Origin: Tritrichomonas musculus
Taxonomy: Eukaryota > Parabasalia > Tritrichomonadida > Tritrichomonadidae
Direction of reading: 5' to 3'
DNA: 23,310 nucleotides
NCBI GenBank assembly: GCA_039105265.1
Contig: JAPFFF010000411.1
Location: forward strand, 1-23,310
Of this stretch, positions 8,070 through 15,898 are shown piece after piece. The notes beneath the pieces were generated by a model. That model was not told the origin of the DNA. It worked only from the letters and a program-made list of their open reading frames with translations, and did not search any database. The position numbers and the translations under genes were made by a program. Position 1 is the stretch's first letter, and every line of letters begins with the position of its first letter.

Positions 8070-9494
8070 TTAAAGATTATCAGTATTACTTTTTTGATCA
8101 TGATTTGCCTGATTCTTTTTTTCAGAGTTATTCTTATCTTCAACTTCCTTCTTTTCTTTTTTAGTTTGATCTTCATCTTTCTCTTCTTCATTTTTATTCT
8201 TTTTCTTTTGATATGATCCATCTTCGTTATCATTCTTTTCAATTTTATTAGGATCATATGAATCGTTCACGTTAAATATGTTTTTTTGATCCAAATTATT
8301 ACCATTTTCATTTTCGTCATTCTGATTCATACCATTAAAACCAGGAATGTGATTATCTCCATTATTTTGGTAATAATGATTGTTAATGGTAGAAAACGAT
8401 GTAAGAGTGATGTTCGGCATATCAGATTTGTCGGAGCAATTAATTTTTAAATTTAATAAAGTTGAAAAAGAAGATTCATTAACTTCTTTCTCTTCCCACT
8501 TGTGTGTAAAAGTCCTTCCATTATATGTATTTGACATTTCGAAGTTTTTACTTATATGATATGAGTTATTATGAACAATGTCGTAATTGTATTGTGAATC
8601 GGTAATGTAATCTTTATCGTTTATATCTGGTAAAGATCCTAAATAGTAAACTGGAACATTTTCATTTAATGTATAGAAATTTCCTTTATTTTCGCCCATA
8701 TAATTCAAATACATACTAAAAATTCCGCCAGATAACTTGAATTCAGGAAGATATCGCAAATCAAAAGGTGCTGGATCAACAGTTGTAAGGAAATAATCAG
8801 ACTCACATTGCTTAATACATTCTGCTACATCTTTTTTTGAATTTATTAATTTTCGTAGTGATTTAAAGAAGTTCTTTTTGGTTAAAGATGGTAGCATATT
8901 GAATTCCTTTATTTCATTGTTTGACAAAGGAATTTGAATTCGTCTTCCTGTTAAATAAATATGACTATTTGGTTCAATTTCAAAAAAAAGATTAAATAAT
9001 TTGGTGATTCTATCATACCAGAAAGGATCAACAACAACATTCGCGTTTATATAACAAGCGAATTTCGTGCGAACTTGACTAATGGCTTTTGATGAAAAGC
9101 TACTTAATAATAATTCAGAATCTTTATCAAATTGTAAATCATTTGAAATGAATGTAACTCTTCTTTCTCCAAATTTGTCAATTAATAGATTAAATAATTT
9201 TTCATGATATTCTATTTTACTGTTTGCTTCAAAAATAATTAGATTGGTAAATTTTGAAATAGAAAGCATTGACGAAAAAGTAATATTGTATTTACGGACA
9301 CTACTCATTTTATCAAGAATAATTGGATATGTAATAAAAGTTATTGTATTATACTGATTAAGATCTGTCTCAATGTCTCCTTCATTTGCAGAATTAAAGC
9401 CATATGAAGATGGAAGAAACCATGTAGGAATCCAAATGGCGAGAACTAGAGCTATAAAAATATAAAAAGAATGATTAAATAAATTACAAATCAT
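8070..9494 (-). CDS. Type II membrane protein, GT-A glycosyltransferase-like, with acidic low-complexity tail
   Basis: The 474-residue protein begins with a short cytosolic stretch and one hydrophobic helix (about residues 9-28), as in Golgi/ER signal-anchored glycosyltransferases. The region to about residue 290 resembles a GT-A fold: KFTNLIIFEAN (~81-91), RRVTFISNDLQF (111-122), FACYINANVVV (145-155) where the family usually reads 'yiNsDIiL', HIYLTGRR (178-185) like 'lvGrR', and ESDYF (231-235) before a pro-aromatic stretch ending LPEFKLSGG. These are the order and spacing expected for nucleotide-sugar enzymes of this type. The position of the usual acidic metal-binding residue reads Asn (NAN at 150-152), so activity is uncertain. 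The last ~60 residues are Lys/Glu/Asp/Asn-rich and would lie in the lumen. Several N-x-S/T sites are present. Complete single exon; start chosen for the signal anchor. Confidence 0.6.
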   Translation of the reverse strand: MICNLFNHSFYIFIALVLAIWIPTWFLPSSYGFNSANEGDIETDLNQYNTITFITYPIILDKMSSVRKYNITFSSMLSISKFTNLIIFEANSKIEYHEKLFNLLIDKFGERRVTFISNDLQFDKDSELLLSSFSSKAISQVRTKFACYINANVVVDPFWYDRITKLFNLFFEIEPNSHIYLTGRRIQIPLSNNEIKEFNMLPSLTKKNFFKSLRKLINSKKDVAECIKQCESDYFLTTVDPAPFDLRYLPEFKLSGGIFSMYLNYMGENKGNFYTLNENVPVYYLGSLPDINDKDYITDSQYNYDIVHNNSYHISKNFEMSNTYNGRTFTHKWEEKEVNESSFSTLLNLKINCSDKSDMPNITLTSFSTINNHYYQNNGDNHIPGFNGMNQNDENENGNNLDQKNIFNVNDSYDPNKIEKNDNEDGSYQKKKNKNEEEKDEDQTKKEKKEVEDKNNSEKKNQANHDQKSNTDNL

Positions 9495-9682
9495 TTTAAA
9501 CGATCATTTCATATTCAAAAAATTATGTGATTCGGAAATTTTGAGAGTATACTCTTATTGGGTTTATCTTTTTATATTTTTATTTAAAAGTCATGCCAAT
9601 CACATTTTTATTATTATAATAATATTTTTAAATTATTTTTATAAGTAATAAATAAATTAAATGCAATTTTATTTGTATATTA

Positions 9683-9734
9683 CAGTAAGGTTTCAAAATT
9701 GGAAAACGTTTCAAAATAGGAAAATCGACTTTTT
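9683..9734 (+). repeat. Left terminal inverted repeat of the TA-flanked transposon
   Basis: It starts CAGTAAGG after a TA. Within it and just inside are two head-to-tail copies of an ~19-bp motif, GTTTCAAAATTGGAAAACG and GTTTCAAAATAGGAAAATCG, which look like tandem transposase-binding sites. It pairs with 11790-11841 in inverse orientation with six mismatches over 52 bp. Confidence 0.88.
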
Positions 9735-9961
9735 GAGAAAAAAATTTCTATTATATAATTACAGTAATTCAACAAACCTTATAGTACATACAAATTAACC
9801 TTATACTAAATTGATAATATCTTTCAAAAATTGTGAAAATTTTCACAAATTTAAACTTATCTTTCAATTATTGAAAAGCTACTCCAATGTTTTTTTGTTA
9901 AAAATTATTTGAAAAAGTTAAAAAAAAATGGTGGGTGAATTTATTTTTTTAAAATTTTTAC

Positions 9962-10411
9962 ATGGAAGGAGTCAGCACAGCTCCAGTTATTCAACCTTTT
10001 CAATGGACCAAAGATGAAATAGAAGTTTTGTCTGAAGTTCAAAGAGATATTTGCATGATGAAGGCATCAGGGAAATCCTGCGATGAAATTGTAAGAAAAC
10101 ATTTGCTTCACTCCTTAAATAACATATCAACATGTATTATTAATACTATACAGGGTAACATTTGGGCCCCAGGACAAATGGTTGGTGGAAGACCTTGCTT
10201 TTTATCTGACGTAGAAATTTGTACTTTTAAAAGAAAGATTAATGCTGATTGTTATGATCTTGATTGCTTGAATACAAAATATGCTTTGCAATTGATATTA
10301 GAACTAAAAGATTACCGTTATGCAAGAGGTAGTTTCATTGCTCAAATGGCTTCTCAAAAAGTTTCACGGCCAAAATCCTATACAGAAACACTCAATAAAA
10401 TGATGACATAA
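9962..10411 (+). CDS. Transposase N-terminal DNA-binding module (149 aa), no catalytic domain
   Basis: This is an intact 149-residue ORF inside the TIR element, 279 bp from its left end. Residues ~14-62 look like a helix-turn-helix (WTKDEIEVLSEVQRDI, then KASGKSCDEIVRKH). Residues 75-78 are GGRP, followed by FLSDVE and, around residues 98-104, a Tyr-Asp-Leu-Asp-Cys stretch. As I recall, the N-terminal part of a large trichomonad DDE-transposase family has the same order (HTH, GGRP-x-x-L, DxNC, then a helical A..L...R...A..F block). The ORF stops before any DDE catalytic segment. It may be a stand-alone DNA-binding protein (a repressor of transposition or a domesticated factor) or simply the surviving 5' part of a dead transposase. 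A diverged relative is encoded at 12828-13100. Confidence 0.6.
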   Translation: MEGVSTAPVIQPFQWTKDEIEVLSEVQRDICMMKASGKSCDEIVRKHLLHSLNNISTCIINTIQGNIWAPGQMVGGRPCFLSDVEICTFKRKINADCYDLDCLNTKYALQLILELKDYRYARGSFIAQMASQKVSRPKSYTETLNKMMT

Positions 10412-11683
10412 TAATCAAAAAAATTAAAAATTGATAAAAGTTAAAAAAATAGCAGATTTATATTTTCCTTTGTTACAAAGATTTCTAATTAAATAATATA
10501 ATCATATTTCTAAAAATTATGCTTCAATTTTAACTAAATGAAGAAGTAAACTCTTTCTTTTAAGTAAAATAACTTTTTAAATAACTTTTTACTTTTTTTC
10601 ACAATTTTTTGAATGAATTTGTGAGAGAAAAAAAATTGAGAAGCTAATATAAGGTTTTTTGAGAGAAACCTATGGTTTTTAGAATTACTGTAAAAATAAA
10701 TAGAGCGGTTGTCCATTTGTAAAGTATTGAAAAATATTAAAAAACACTAATTGGCTAATAATATTTTATATTTGGGGTTGAAATATATTGTTTGCTCAGA
10801 TATATTCTGTTGATTATGAGAAAAAAAATTTCAATATAAAAATAAAAGTGTTTTAAAAATTTTATATTTCTCACAAAATTATAGACCCGATTTTCTCTTC
10901 ATTATTTCATTCCTTTTTATAAATTACTTTATTTTTCATATTTTATCTTTTAAGTGTTTATTTGAAAATTGAATTTTTGTATTATTATTTTTGGTTAATT
11001 CAAATTTCCAAATAAATTTCAATTAAATTTTTCAATTTATTCATTTTTTAAAATATTTTTATAATGATACGAAAAGGAGATATTGATTTTATAATTATAT
11101 AAAAAGAAATAATTTATACTACTATTATTGTAATTTTGGATGATTGATAAATTGATTGAATCATAAAAGAAAATATATTTTTTTTTTTTAGATAAAAAAC
11201 TAATTTCCCAGATGCCAGCTTTAAATCTTTATTTTATAATCTTTCGTTAAACTTTCCTGATTCACATGCAATTTCTAAATCAAGTTTTTCTATCAATATT
11301 ATCAAATGATCAAAATCGATTATTTTATTTAAATAATTACTTCGATCTTTTAATCACAATTACAACCTTTCCATGTCGTTCAAGGTGCAAGTCTTCTCAA
11401 TTTTTCTGATATATCCATTCAAATATTTCATTCAATTAGAATGATAAAGACCTGTTGGCGAAAAAATAAATGATAAAGACACTTTTTGAGCGTAGCTCAA
11501 AAAGCGGCTATCTTGTTCATTAATAAAAATGAAAGAAATAAAGAAATAGAGAGAAAATCTTGTTTAAACCTACCATTTTAAGAAATAATATTTCCATGAT
11601 TAAGTTTATCACACAGCTGTTTGCGACATTATATTCATCAAATAGTGCTTTCCTATCTCTATATGAAAAAATGAGCATCATTC
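10412..11683. other. Internal part of the transposon without recognisable gene
   Basis: About 1.27 kb of very AT-rich DNA. Small ORFs at 10534-10716 (minus) and 11560-11754 (plus) have random AT-rich composition. A minus-strand stretch around 11220-11360 reads more protein-like (with Asp, Glu, Cys and Leu in helical spacing) but is short and unrecognised; it could be a worn piece of the transposase or of captured sequence. Confidence 0.5.
11482..11504. repeat. Perfect 10-bp hairpin (CTTTTTGAGC / GCTCAAAAAG, 3-nt loop)
   Basis: A 10-bp stem with a GTA loop inside the transposon. It could form a stem-loop in DNA or RNA. There is no downstream T-run, so it is not an obvious terminator, and its function is unknown. 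Confidence 0.6.
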
Positions 11684-11817
11684 AAAAAGTGGATTTTCCA
11701 TTTTTGCAACGCTATAAAGGAAAATCCAAATTTGAATTAAATTCGTTATTTTGATTTTTATTTTAAATTCATTTTAATCGTTTTCTATGAAAAAGTAGAT
11801 TTTCCTATTTTGAGACG
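11684..11817. repeat. Subterminal direct repeats at the transposon's right end
   Basis: A 28-bp segment starting AAAAAGT at 11684-11711 recurs at 11790-11817 (23 of 28 identical by eye), the second copy being inside the right TIR. With the doubled motif in the left end, this suggests repeated transposase-binding sites near both termini. Confidence 0.65.
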
Positions 11818-11841
11818 TTTTTGAATTTTACAACCTTACTG
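11790..11841 (-). repeat. Right terminal inverted repeat of the TA-flanked transposon
   Basis: Read on the minus strand it starts CAGTAAGG and is followed outward by TA at 11842-11843. It matches the left end at 46 of 52 bases, including a 16-base perfect block TCAAAATAGGAAAATC. Confidence 0.88.
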
Positions 11842-12271
11842 TATCGATGCTATTCAAAAATTTTGAATCAAAATAAAATATGTTTTCTTCATTAATAAAT
11901 AGGTTTCAAAAAGAATGTATGCATAATTTAAATAATTTATATAATGTAGTATATTATTTATAATTTTAAAATAAATTTAAATGTGTGGTTATCAATAATC
12001 ATGGACTTAAAGGTATCATAAGAGCACTTTCCAACAATTCAAAAAAGAACAAGGAACAGGCAGGAAAAATAATCATAATTATGGAATTGAAGGCAGAAAG
12101 AATTTTTACATCTCTAATCTAATATCAAAAGTTAAATAAGCATCAAAGAGAGAGCTTTTATGGTGAAAAACTCCTTTTACACTCTAGGGAAACAGTAAGT
12201 CGTCCATTGATAATTATTCGTAACAACGAAGATTTATATCATTAAAAAGATATAGAATTTGGCATATAGGA
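11842..12271. other. Spacer with possible worn coding sequence
   Basis: From the transposon's right TA to the next recognisable fragment. The first ~150 bp is plain AT-rich sequence. From about 12000 the base composition is less skewed, as in old coding DNA, and it may be the upstream part of the decayed transposase at 12272, but I cannot identify any domain. Confidence 0.4.
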
Positions 12272-12570
12272 GTGAGACACTTATATTATCGAAATCACAA
12301 ACGCTTATTCTGTGATAGAACTCTATCAATCATTCTAAATTGTTCACGTGAATGGAGTACAAATCCAAATGAGTCTTTAAATGCATCCATTAATGTGTTA
12401 ACGCCAAAAAGATTTGATTTCAAAATTCCTATCAAGCTCGAACGGCAATTGCTGTTGATCATAAAAATGACCTAAACTTTTTAGAAAAGCTACTTGACCT
12501 TGGAAAAGAAACAATGAAAAAAGAAGGACGCAAACAGCCACCGTTTAGAGCCATTTGTCATTTTGCCTAA
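12272..12570 (+). pseudogene. Decayed transposase fragment with NESLN motif
   Basis: A plus-strand frame gives EWSTNPNESLNASINVLTPKRF (12350-12415 approximately, quoted here only to show the N-x-N-E-S-L-N and L-T-P-K boxes). That arrangement, NxNESxNxxIxxxxPK, is familiar from DDE transposase-like proteins of the Mutator-like kind. After about 12430 the similarity continues in another frame (ARTAIAVDHKNDLNFLEKLL, then GRKQPPFRAICHF to a stop at 12568-12570), so the gene is frameshifted. No ATG start is visible. Family assignment is from memory of the motif and is tentative; plain DNA transposon remnant. Confidence 0.4.
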
Positions 12571-12827
12571 TGTTTCACTTTTTCCTCCAGAATTGAGAGA
12601 GTTTGATTGCTTAATACTACTCAAAAAAGTGGATATCAAAAAGATTATTTCTGATTTTTTGTATATGGCTCACAATAAACAATGTTAGACAATATAATTT
12701 ACCAGATAGTATGTTTAATAAAGTAGTCATTATTCTTATGGATAGTCATCCTTTACTGATGAAAAACATTTAAAAAGATCTTTGAAATAAAACAATTGAG
12801 TCAATTCCTGAAAACAAACCTGAAATA
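12571..12827. other. Worn spacer, possible coding debris
   Basis: About 260 bp between two transposase fragments. A short plus-strand frame near 12553-12680 reads NVSLFPPELREFDCLILLKK and is more protein-like than its surroundings, but it is interrupted and unrecognised. Confidence 0.35.
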
Positions 12828-13100
12828 TTGATAAAAAGATCTTTAAGATGTAACAATGTCATTGTCATAATTATTACAAGGACCATTCAATTACAGTTCT
12901 GGTGTTATGGTTTCGAGGGAGGAAAAGATCCATATTTGCCTATTTGTGATTTAAAAAAAATTGGAAAAAGAATAATTGAATTTGCCAATGATATCAATTG
13001 TATCAACGCATCAACTGTGATTCAACTAACTTTAGATATTCACAATTCTAGATACACAAGATCTATACGATTTCTAAACAGAATAGAAAAATTAATGTAA
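12828..13100 (+). pseudogene. Diverged relative of the 9962-10411 transposase DNA-binding module, truncated
   Basis: The last ~60 residues align by eye with residues 75-130 of the ORF at 9962-10411: GG(K/R), then a Leu, then a Lys-rich helix, then D(I/L)(N/D)C(I/L)N, then a helix with (I/L)QL.L(D/E)(I/L)...RY(T/A)R, ending near a phenylalanine. The N-terminal helix-turn-helix part is absent or unrecognisable, and no ATG sits at a sensible place (the frame opens from a TTG). It is therefore a second, older insertion of the same transposase superfamily. I found no terminal inverted repeats around it. Confidence 0.5.
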
Positions 13101-13122
13101 TTTTACATATTAGAAAAAATCT

Positions 13123-13401
13123 TTATCCAATAAATTTAACTGGAATAAGTAAATAACTTCCGTCATTAGAGCTTGCAGTACTTTGAACAATTTGTCTTGC
13201 TTCATCAAGTGTAGCAAATTTTTGGAAACTTGCACAATCGGCTGGACCTTGTAGTGGTTCCTCGGGCAAATCTTGATACGACGGGATATAATTTCCGCAA
13301 TAAATTCTTTTATGGTGGAGGTCTTGGGATTTTTCGCTCTTGAGGAGGAGGTGATGGCTTCTTTCTTCTGGATGAAGAATAAATTCTTTAAAAGATATCA
13401 A
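13123..13401 (-). CDS. Unrecognised ORF, 92 aa, beside the inverted repeat and the viral Rep fossil
   Basis: The minus-strand frame runs from an ATG inside the left arm of the inverted repeat to TAA at 13123-13125. The C-terminal ~60 residues look like genuine protein (RIYCGNYIPSYQDLPEEP, then an Ala/Gln-rich helix, ending LLIPVKFIG), with balanced composition and good Pro/Gly/Cys content. The N-terminal ~30 residues are His/Leu/Glu-rich and may be a chance frame. No family is recognised. It points away from the Rep fossil, the arrangement of a second gene in an ambisense circular ssDNA virus, but nothing in the sequence shows that it is viral. It may equally be a host gene remnant. Confidence 0.35.
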   Translation of the reverse strand: MISFKEFILHPEERSHHLLLKSEKSQDLHHKRIYCGNYIPSYQDLPEEPLQGPADCASFQKFATLDEARQIVQSTASSNDGSYLLIPVKFIG

Positions 13402-13526
13402 CCTGATTATTCATCATCAATTGATGATGAATTATTAGAATATCAACTTCCAGAAGAAGAAAAATGGCTTTTTAAATTCTAATAATTCATCATCAATTGA
13501 TGATGAATCATCAGGTTGATATCTTG
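13393..13526. repeat. Inverted repeat with 50-bp arms (49/50 identical) and 34-bp spacer
   Basis: Left arm 13393-13442 (starts AAGATATCAACCTGAT) and right arm 13477-13526 are reverse complements with one mismatch. Each arm itself contains the palindrome CATCATCAATTGATGATG. Both arms, read outward-in, can encode the same peptide beginning RYQPD and continuing with SSSIDDELLE, one on each strand. This is the signature of a local inverted duplication of a coding segment. It would form a long hairpin or a cruciform. Confidence 0.9.
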
Positions 13527-13766
13527 ACGAGTGATGGAATGAAAAAGACATTTTCTAAAATGAAGTAAGGCGTCCGTTATTTTAAGATTTGTAATTTTTA
13601 TACAAAAAGTTAATTTGTCGTTAATTTTGTTTTAAATTTTTATTGGCTGGTTCGTTTATAATTTTTGAGTGTTCTCATTGAATTTAATTTATGGCGGTAG
13701 GTGGGCTAAAAAAATTGTCTTATTTTAATTGAAAAATAAATTATTTTGTTTTTTTACTTCATTTAC
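13527..13766. other. Spacer between the inverted repeat and the Rep fossil
   Basis: About 240 bp, AT-rich with a GC-richer patch at about 13565-13580 and 13690-13710. I looked here for a circovirus-type origin nonamer (TAGTATTAC or TAATATTAC) on a stem-loop and did not see one. Confidence 0.5.
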
Positions 13767-14717
13767 ATGAATCAAGTGATCTTGTATAATTACAGAGCTA
13801 ATAAATGGTGTTTCACAATACAAAATTACGACGAAGAAGTTGAAAATTACTAATTTGAAGTATTCCAAAAGCTTCATTTGAAATATATGATATATGGAAG
13901 AGAAATGGCACCGACAACTGGAACTAAACATCTCCAAGGATATTTCCGAGGATTATTATGTTACAGAAAAACGATTTCTGTTGCTGGGACATTTACGCAT
14001 TCAATAAAAAGGCAAATTTGCATATGGTCATATCTAATGCCTGCTAAATGATTAGAAGAGGATAACTATAATTACTATAAAAAGTCGGGGGATTTTGTCG
14101 AAATAGGTCAAAAGCTTAAAAGCTTGGAGCAAAAGGTCACACGTGAAAATAAATGGATACAAATGAAGAAAGACTACCTGGAACTTTCGGTTGAAGAATT
14201 TAGTGAAAAATACCCTAGGGAAAGTGTCTTATACAGGGCCCAGATCAAAAATTGGGCAACGGATCTTACTGTGAAAAATGGAGTATGGAACGGCGACTTG
14301 ACCATTAAAAATTCCTGGATTTATGGAATTCCAGGTGTAATAAAAATCCGTTGGGTGAGAAGTCAATGCTCAGATGATATGATATTTCCAAAAGGAATTT
14401 GTAAATGGTGGAATGGCTACAATCCACAGGTACATTAATGTATCGTTTTGGAAGATTTTCCCGAGGATGGAAAATATCTTTCTTACTATATGAAGATCTG
14501 GATGGATCGTTACACTTTTGTTGGAGAAACAAAAGGAGCGCAAATCCAAATTTTTCCTGGCAACTGGATTTTTATCATAACTTCGAACTTCAAAATTAAT
14601 GATATCTTTGATTCTGAAGACGCTCAAGCAATTAGAAGAAGATGTTTAGAAATCGAATTTAAACCCTGGGGAATTGTTCAATCGATAAAATTGGATTTAA
14701 ATCAAATCTCAAAATAA
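13767..14717 (+). pseudogene. Fossil Rep gene of a CRESS-DNA virus (circovirus-like)
   Basis: Endogenous viral element. The translated region shows, in the right order, the landmarks of a replication-initiator protein of circular Rep-encoding ssDNA viruses (Cressdnaviricota). An N-terminal HUH endonuclease domain has motif I (WCFTIQNY), motif II (HLQGYF) and motif III (a Tyr-containing NYNYYKKSGDFVEIG block). A superfamily 3 helicase domain has the Walker A region near 14320-14350, the Walker B region near 14440-14460 and motif C (IITSN) near 14575. The whole, about 950 bp or ~315 codons, is the usual length of such a Rep. The copy is broken, with a handful of interruptions (about four to six), and cannot make the full protein. 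Motifs are still easy to read, so the insertion is of moderate rather than great age. No capsid gene or viral origin is recognised beside it. Confidence 0.85.
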
Positions 14718-14996
14718 ATTACTAAAAGAAACATCACTTATTTCCTCTTGTCTTTTTAATTTTCCCGGAATTGACTTTTTGAATGATCATTTTGAATTTA
14801 AGGTAATATCTATGCTTTGCATACTATTATGGATTTTTTCTTCATTCTTTGTGTCATTTCCTCGACGACCGTTTAAAGAACAATGGATTGTGACCCGCTT
14901 TACTCCGCATTATTTGGTCGGAATTAATAAATCACTTCCCAGTTATAAAGTGATTTGAGGAATTGGTTTATTATGATCGAATTAATGCAGTTTTCT

Positions 14997-15037
<41 letters not shown>

Positions 15038-15370
15038 GGGGGGGGGGGGGGGAACGGATCCAGACATAAAGATAAAGAGAAGAAAAAGTGCTGGTGTTCC
15101 TTGCTCAGAAAACAGAAGGATTCTGGTGGGGTTCTTATGATCTAAAAAAGAAGAGAAAAAAAAAGTAAATGTATTATATTTTTTCGTTTTTCTTCTGATT
15201 TTTAGAAATATTTTTATTTAAAAAAAAGATTAAGGCGGCAGTCAATATTGATAAAACTCATAGAATTGAAGTTTCAATGGTAATATATTATGAAAAAGTT
15301 AAATGGCCTAGACATTTGCCCTTAACAATCAAAATAAAAAAAAGTTTTTTCTTTCCGTTTTTTATTTAAG
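14718..15370. other. Spacer with homopolymer tract and short coding-like scraps
   Basis: Between the Rep fossil and the next gene remnant. It contains the T38-G16 tract at 14999-15052, and short protein-like stretches around 14850-14950 and 15250-15330 on the plus strand that I cannot assign. ORFs drawn across the T/G tract are artefacts of poly-Phe/poly-Gly translation. Confidence 0.5.
14999..15052. repeat. Homopolymer tract: 38 T followed by 16 G
   Basis: An uninterrupted run of T (14999-15036) is joined directly to an uninterrupted run of G (15037-15052). A G16 run is very improbable in DNA this AT-rich. It could form a quadruplex, be the scar of an end-joining or tailing event, or be an assembly artefact. 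Confidence 0.95.
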
Positions 15371-15898
15371 GGATATGAAAATCAAAAAGAAAAAAAGCAA
15401 GAAAATTTCATCAGAATAGCTCAACAGTTACAAATGACCAATGAAGATCTTGGAAAATTCACAGCACCTAAAGCAATTTATTCGAAATATCAACGCCGTT
15501 TAGTCTATGATCTAAATTAATCACAAATCGATCTTTTCGATAACCTTTTGATCTTTCCTAAGTCTCACACACGAACAGTAAAAGAGAAAAAAGAAGTATT
15601 AATCATGTTTCTTGAAGTTAATTCAGATTTTCAAGATATTTCATATATTCATATCTGGTTTAAAATTGCTAATGAATGTTTAAAAAGAGGAAACAGAATT
15701 AAAGTACCATATATCGAATTTACACCATCTACTAAAGGAAGAATTCCGATAAATACGAAAATGTCATTTTTCGATTCATTTAATTCAAATTTAATTCATA
15801 ATGACAACAGTGACTATACCGATTATCAAGAAATTGATGTAGATACTGATGAAGAAATTAATACTTTAGCATATCATTTTAAGAAATTAACTATTTAA
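15371..15898 (+). pseudogene. Interrupted, unrecognised gene; intact 3' part 15605-15898 (97 aa)
   Basis: One plus-strand phase is protein-like from about 15371 to the stop at 15896-15898, but it is interrupted once and lacks a start at its upstream end. If translation began at the ATG at 15605, a 97-residue product would result. It has a helical part ending HIWFKIANECLKRGNR and an acidic tail (YTDYQEIDVDTDEEIN). The upstream section has helical, charged sequence (FIRIAQQLQMTNEDLGKF). The IWFK-helix faintly recalls the third helix of homeodomain-like folds, but one short resemblance is not enough to name it. Host gene remnant or small diverged gene. Confidence 0.4.

Larger units (their letters stand above)
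9683..11841. mobile_element. TIR DNA transposon, Tc1/mariner-pogo type, 2.16 kb, probably non-autonomous
   Basis: The sequence is bounded by inverted repeats that both begin CAGTAAGGTT and are flanked by the dinucleotide TA on each side (9681-9682 and 11842-11843), the target-site duplication used by the Tc1/mariner/pogo superfamily. The ends match at 46 of 52 positions by my count. The element holds one intact ORF (9962-10411) that looks like the DNA-binding N-terminus of a transposase. The remaining ~1.4 kb shows no catalytic DDE ORF. It is therefore either an internally decayed copy or a short derivative mobilised by a full-length relative elsewhere. The good match of the ends suggests an insertion of moderate age. 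Confidence 0.85.

Noticed and set aside
10534-10716. 60-codon minus-strand ORF inside the transposon
   Set aside because: Phe/Lys/Ser-rich random composition; no similarity to transposase seen.
11560-11754. 64-codon plus-strand ORF overlapping the subterminal repeat
   Set aside because: Not at a natural gene position, no recognisable motif, and overlaps the transposon's repeat structure.
14955-15145. Two plus-strand ORFs with long Phe and Gly runs
   Set aside because: They exist only because the T38-G16 tract has no stops.
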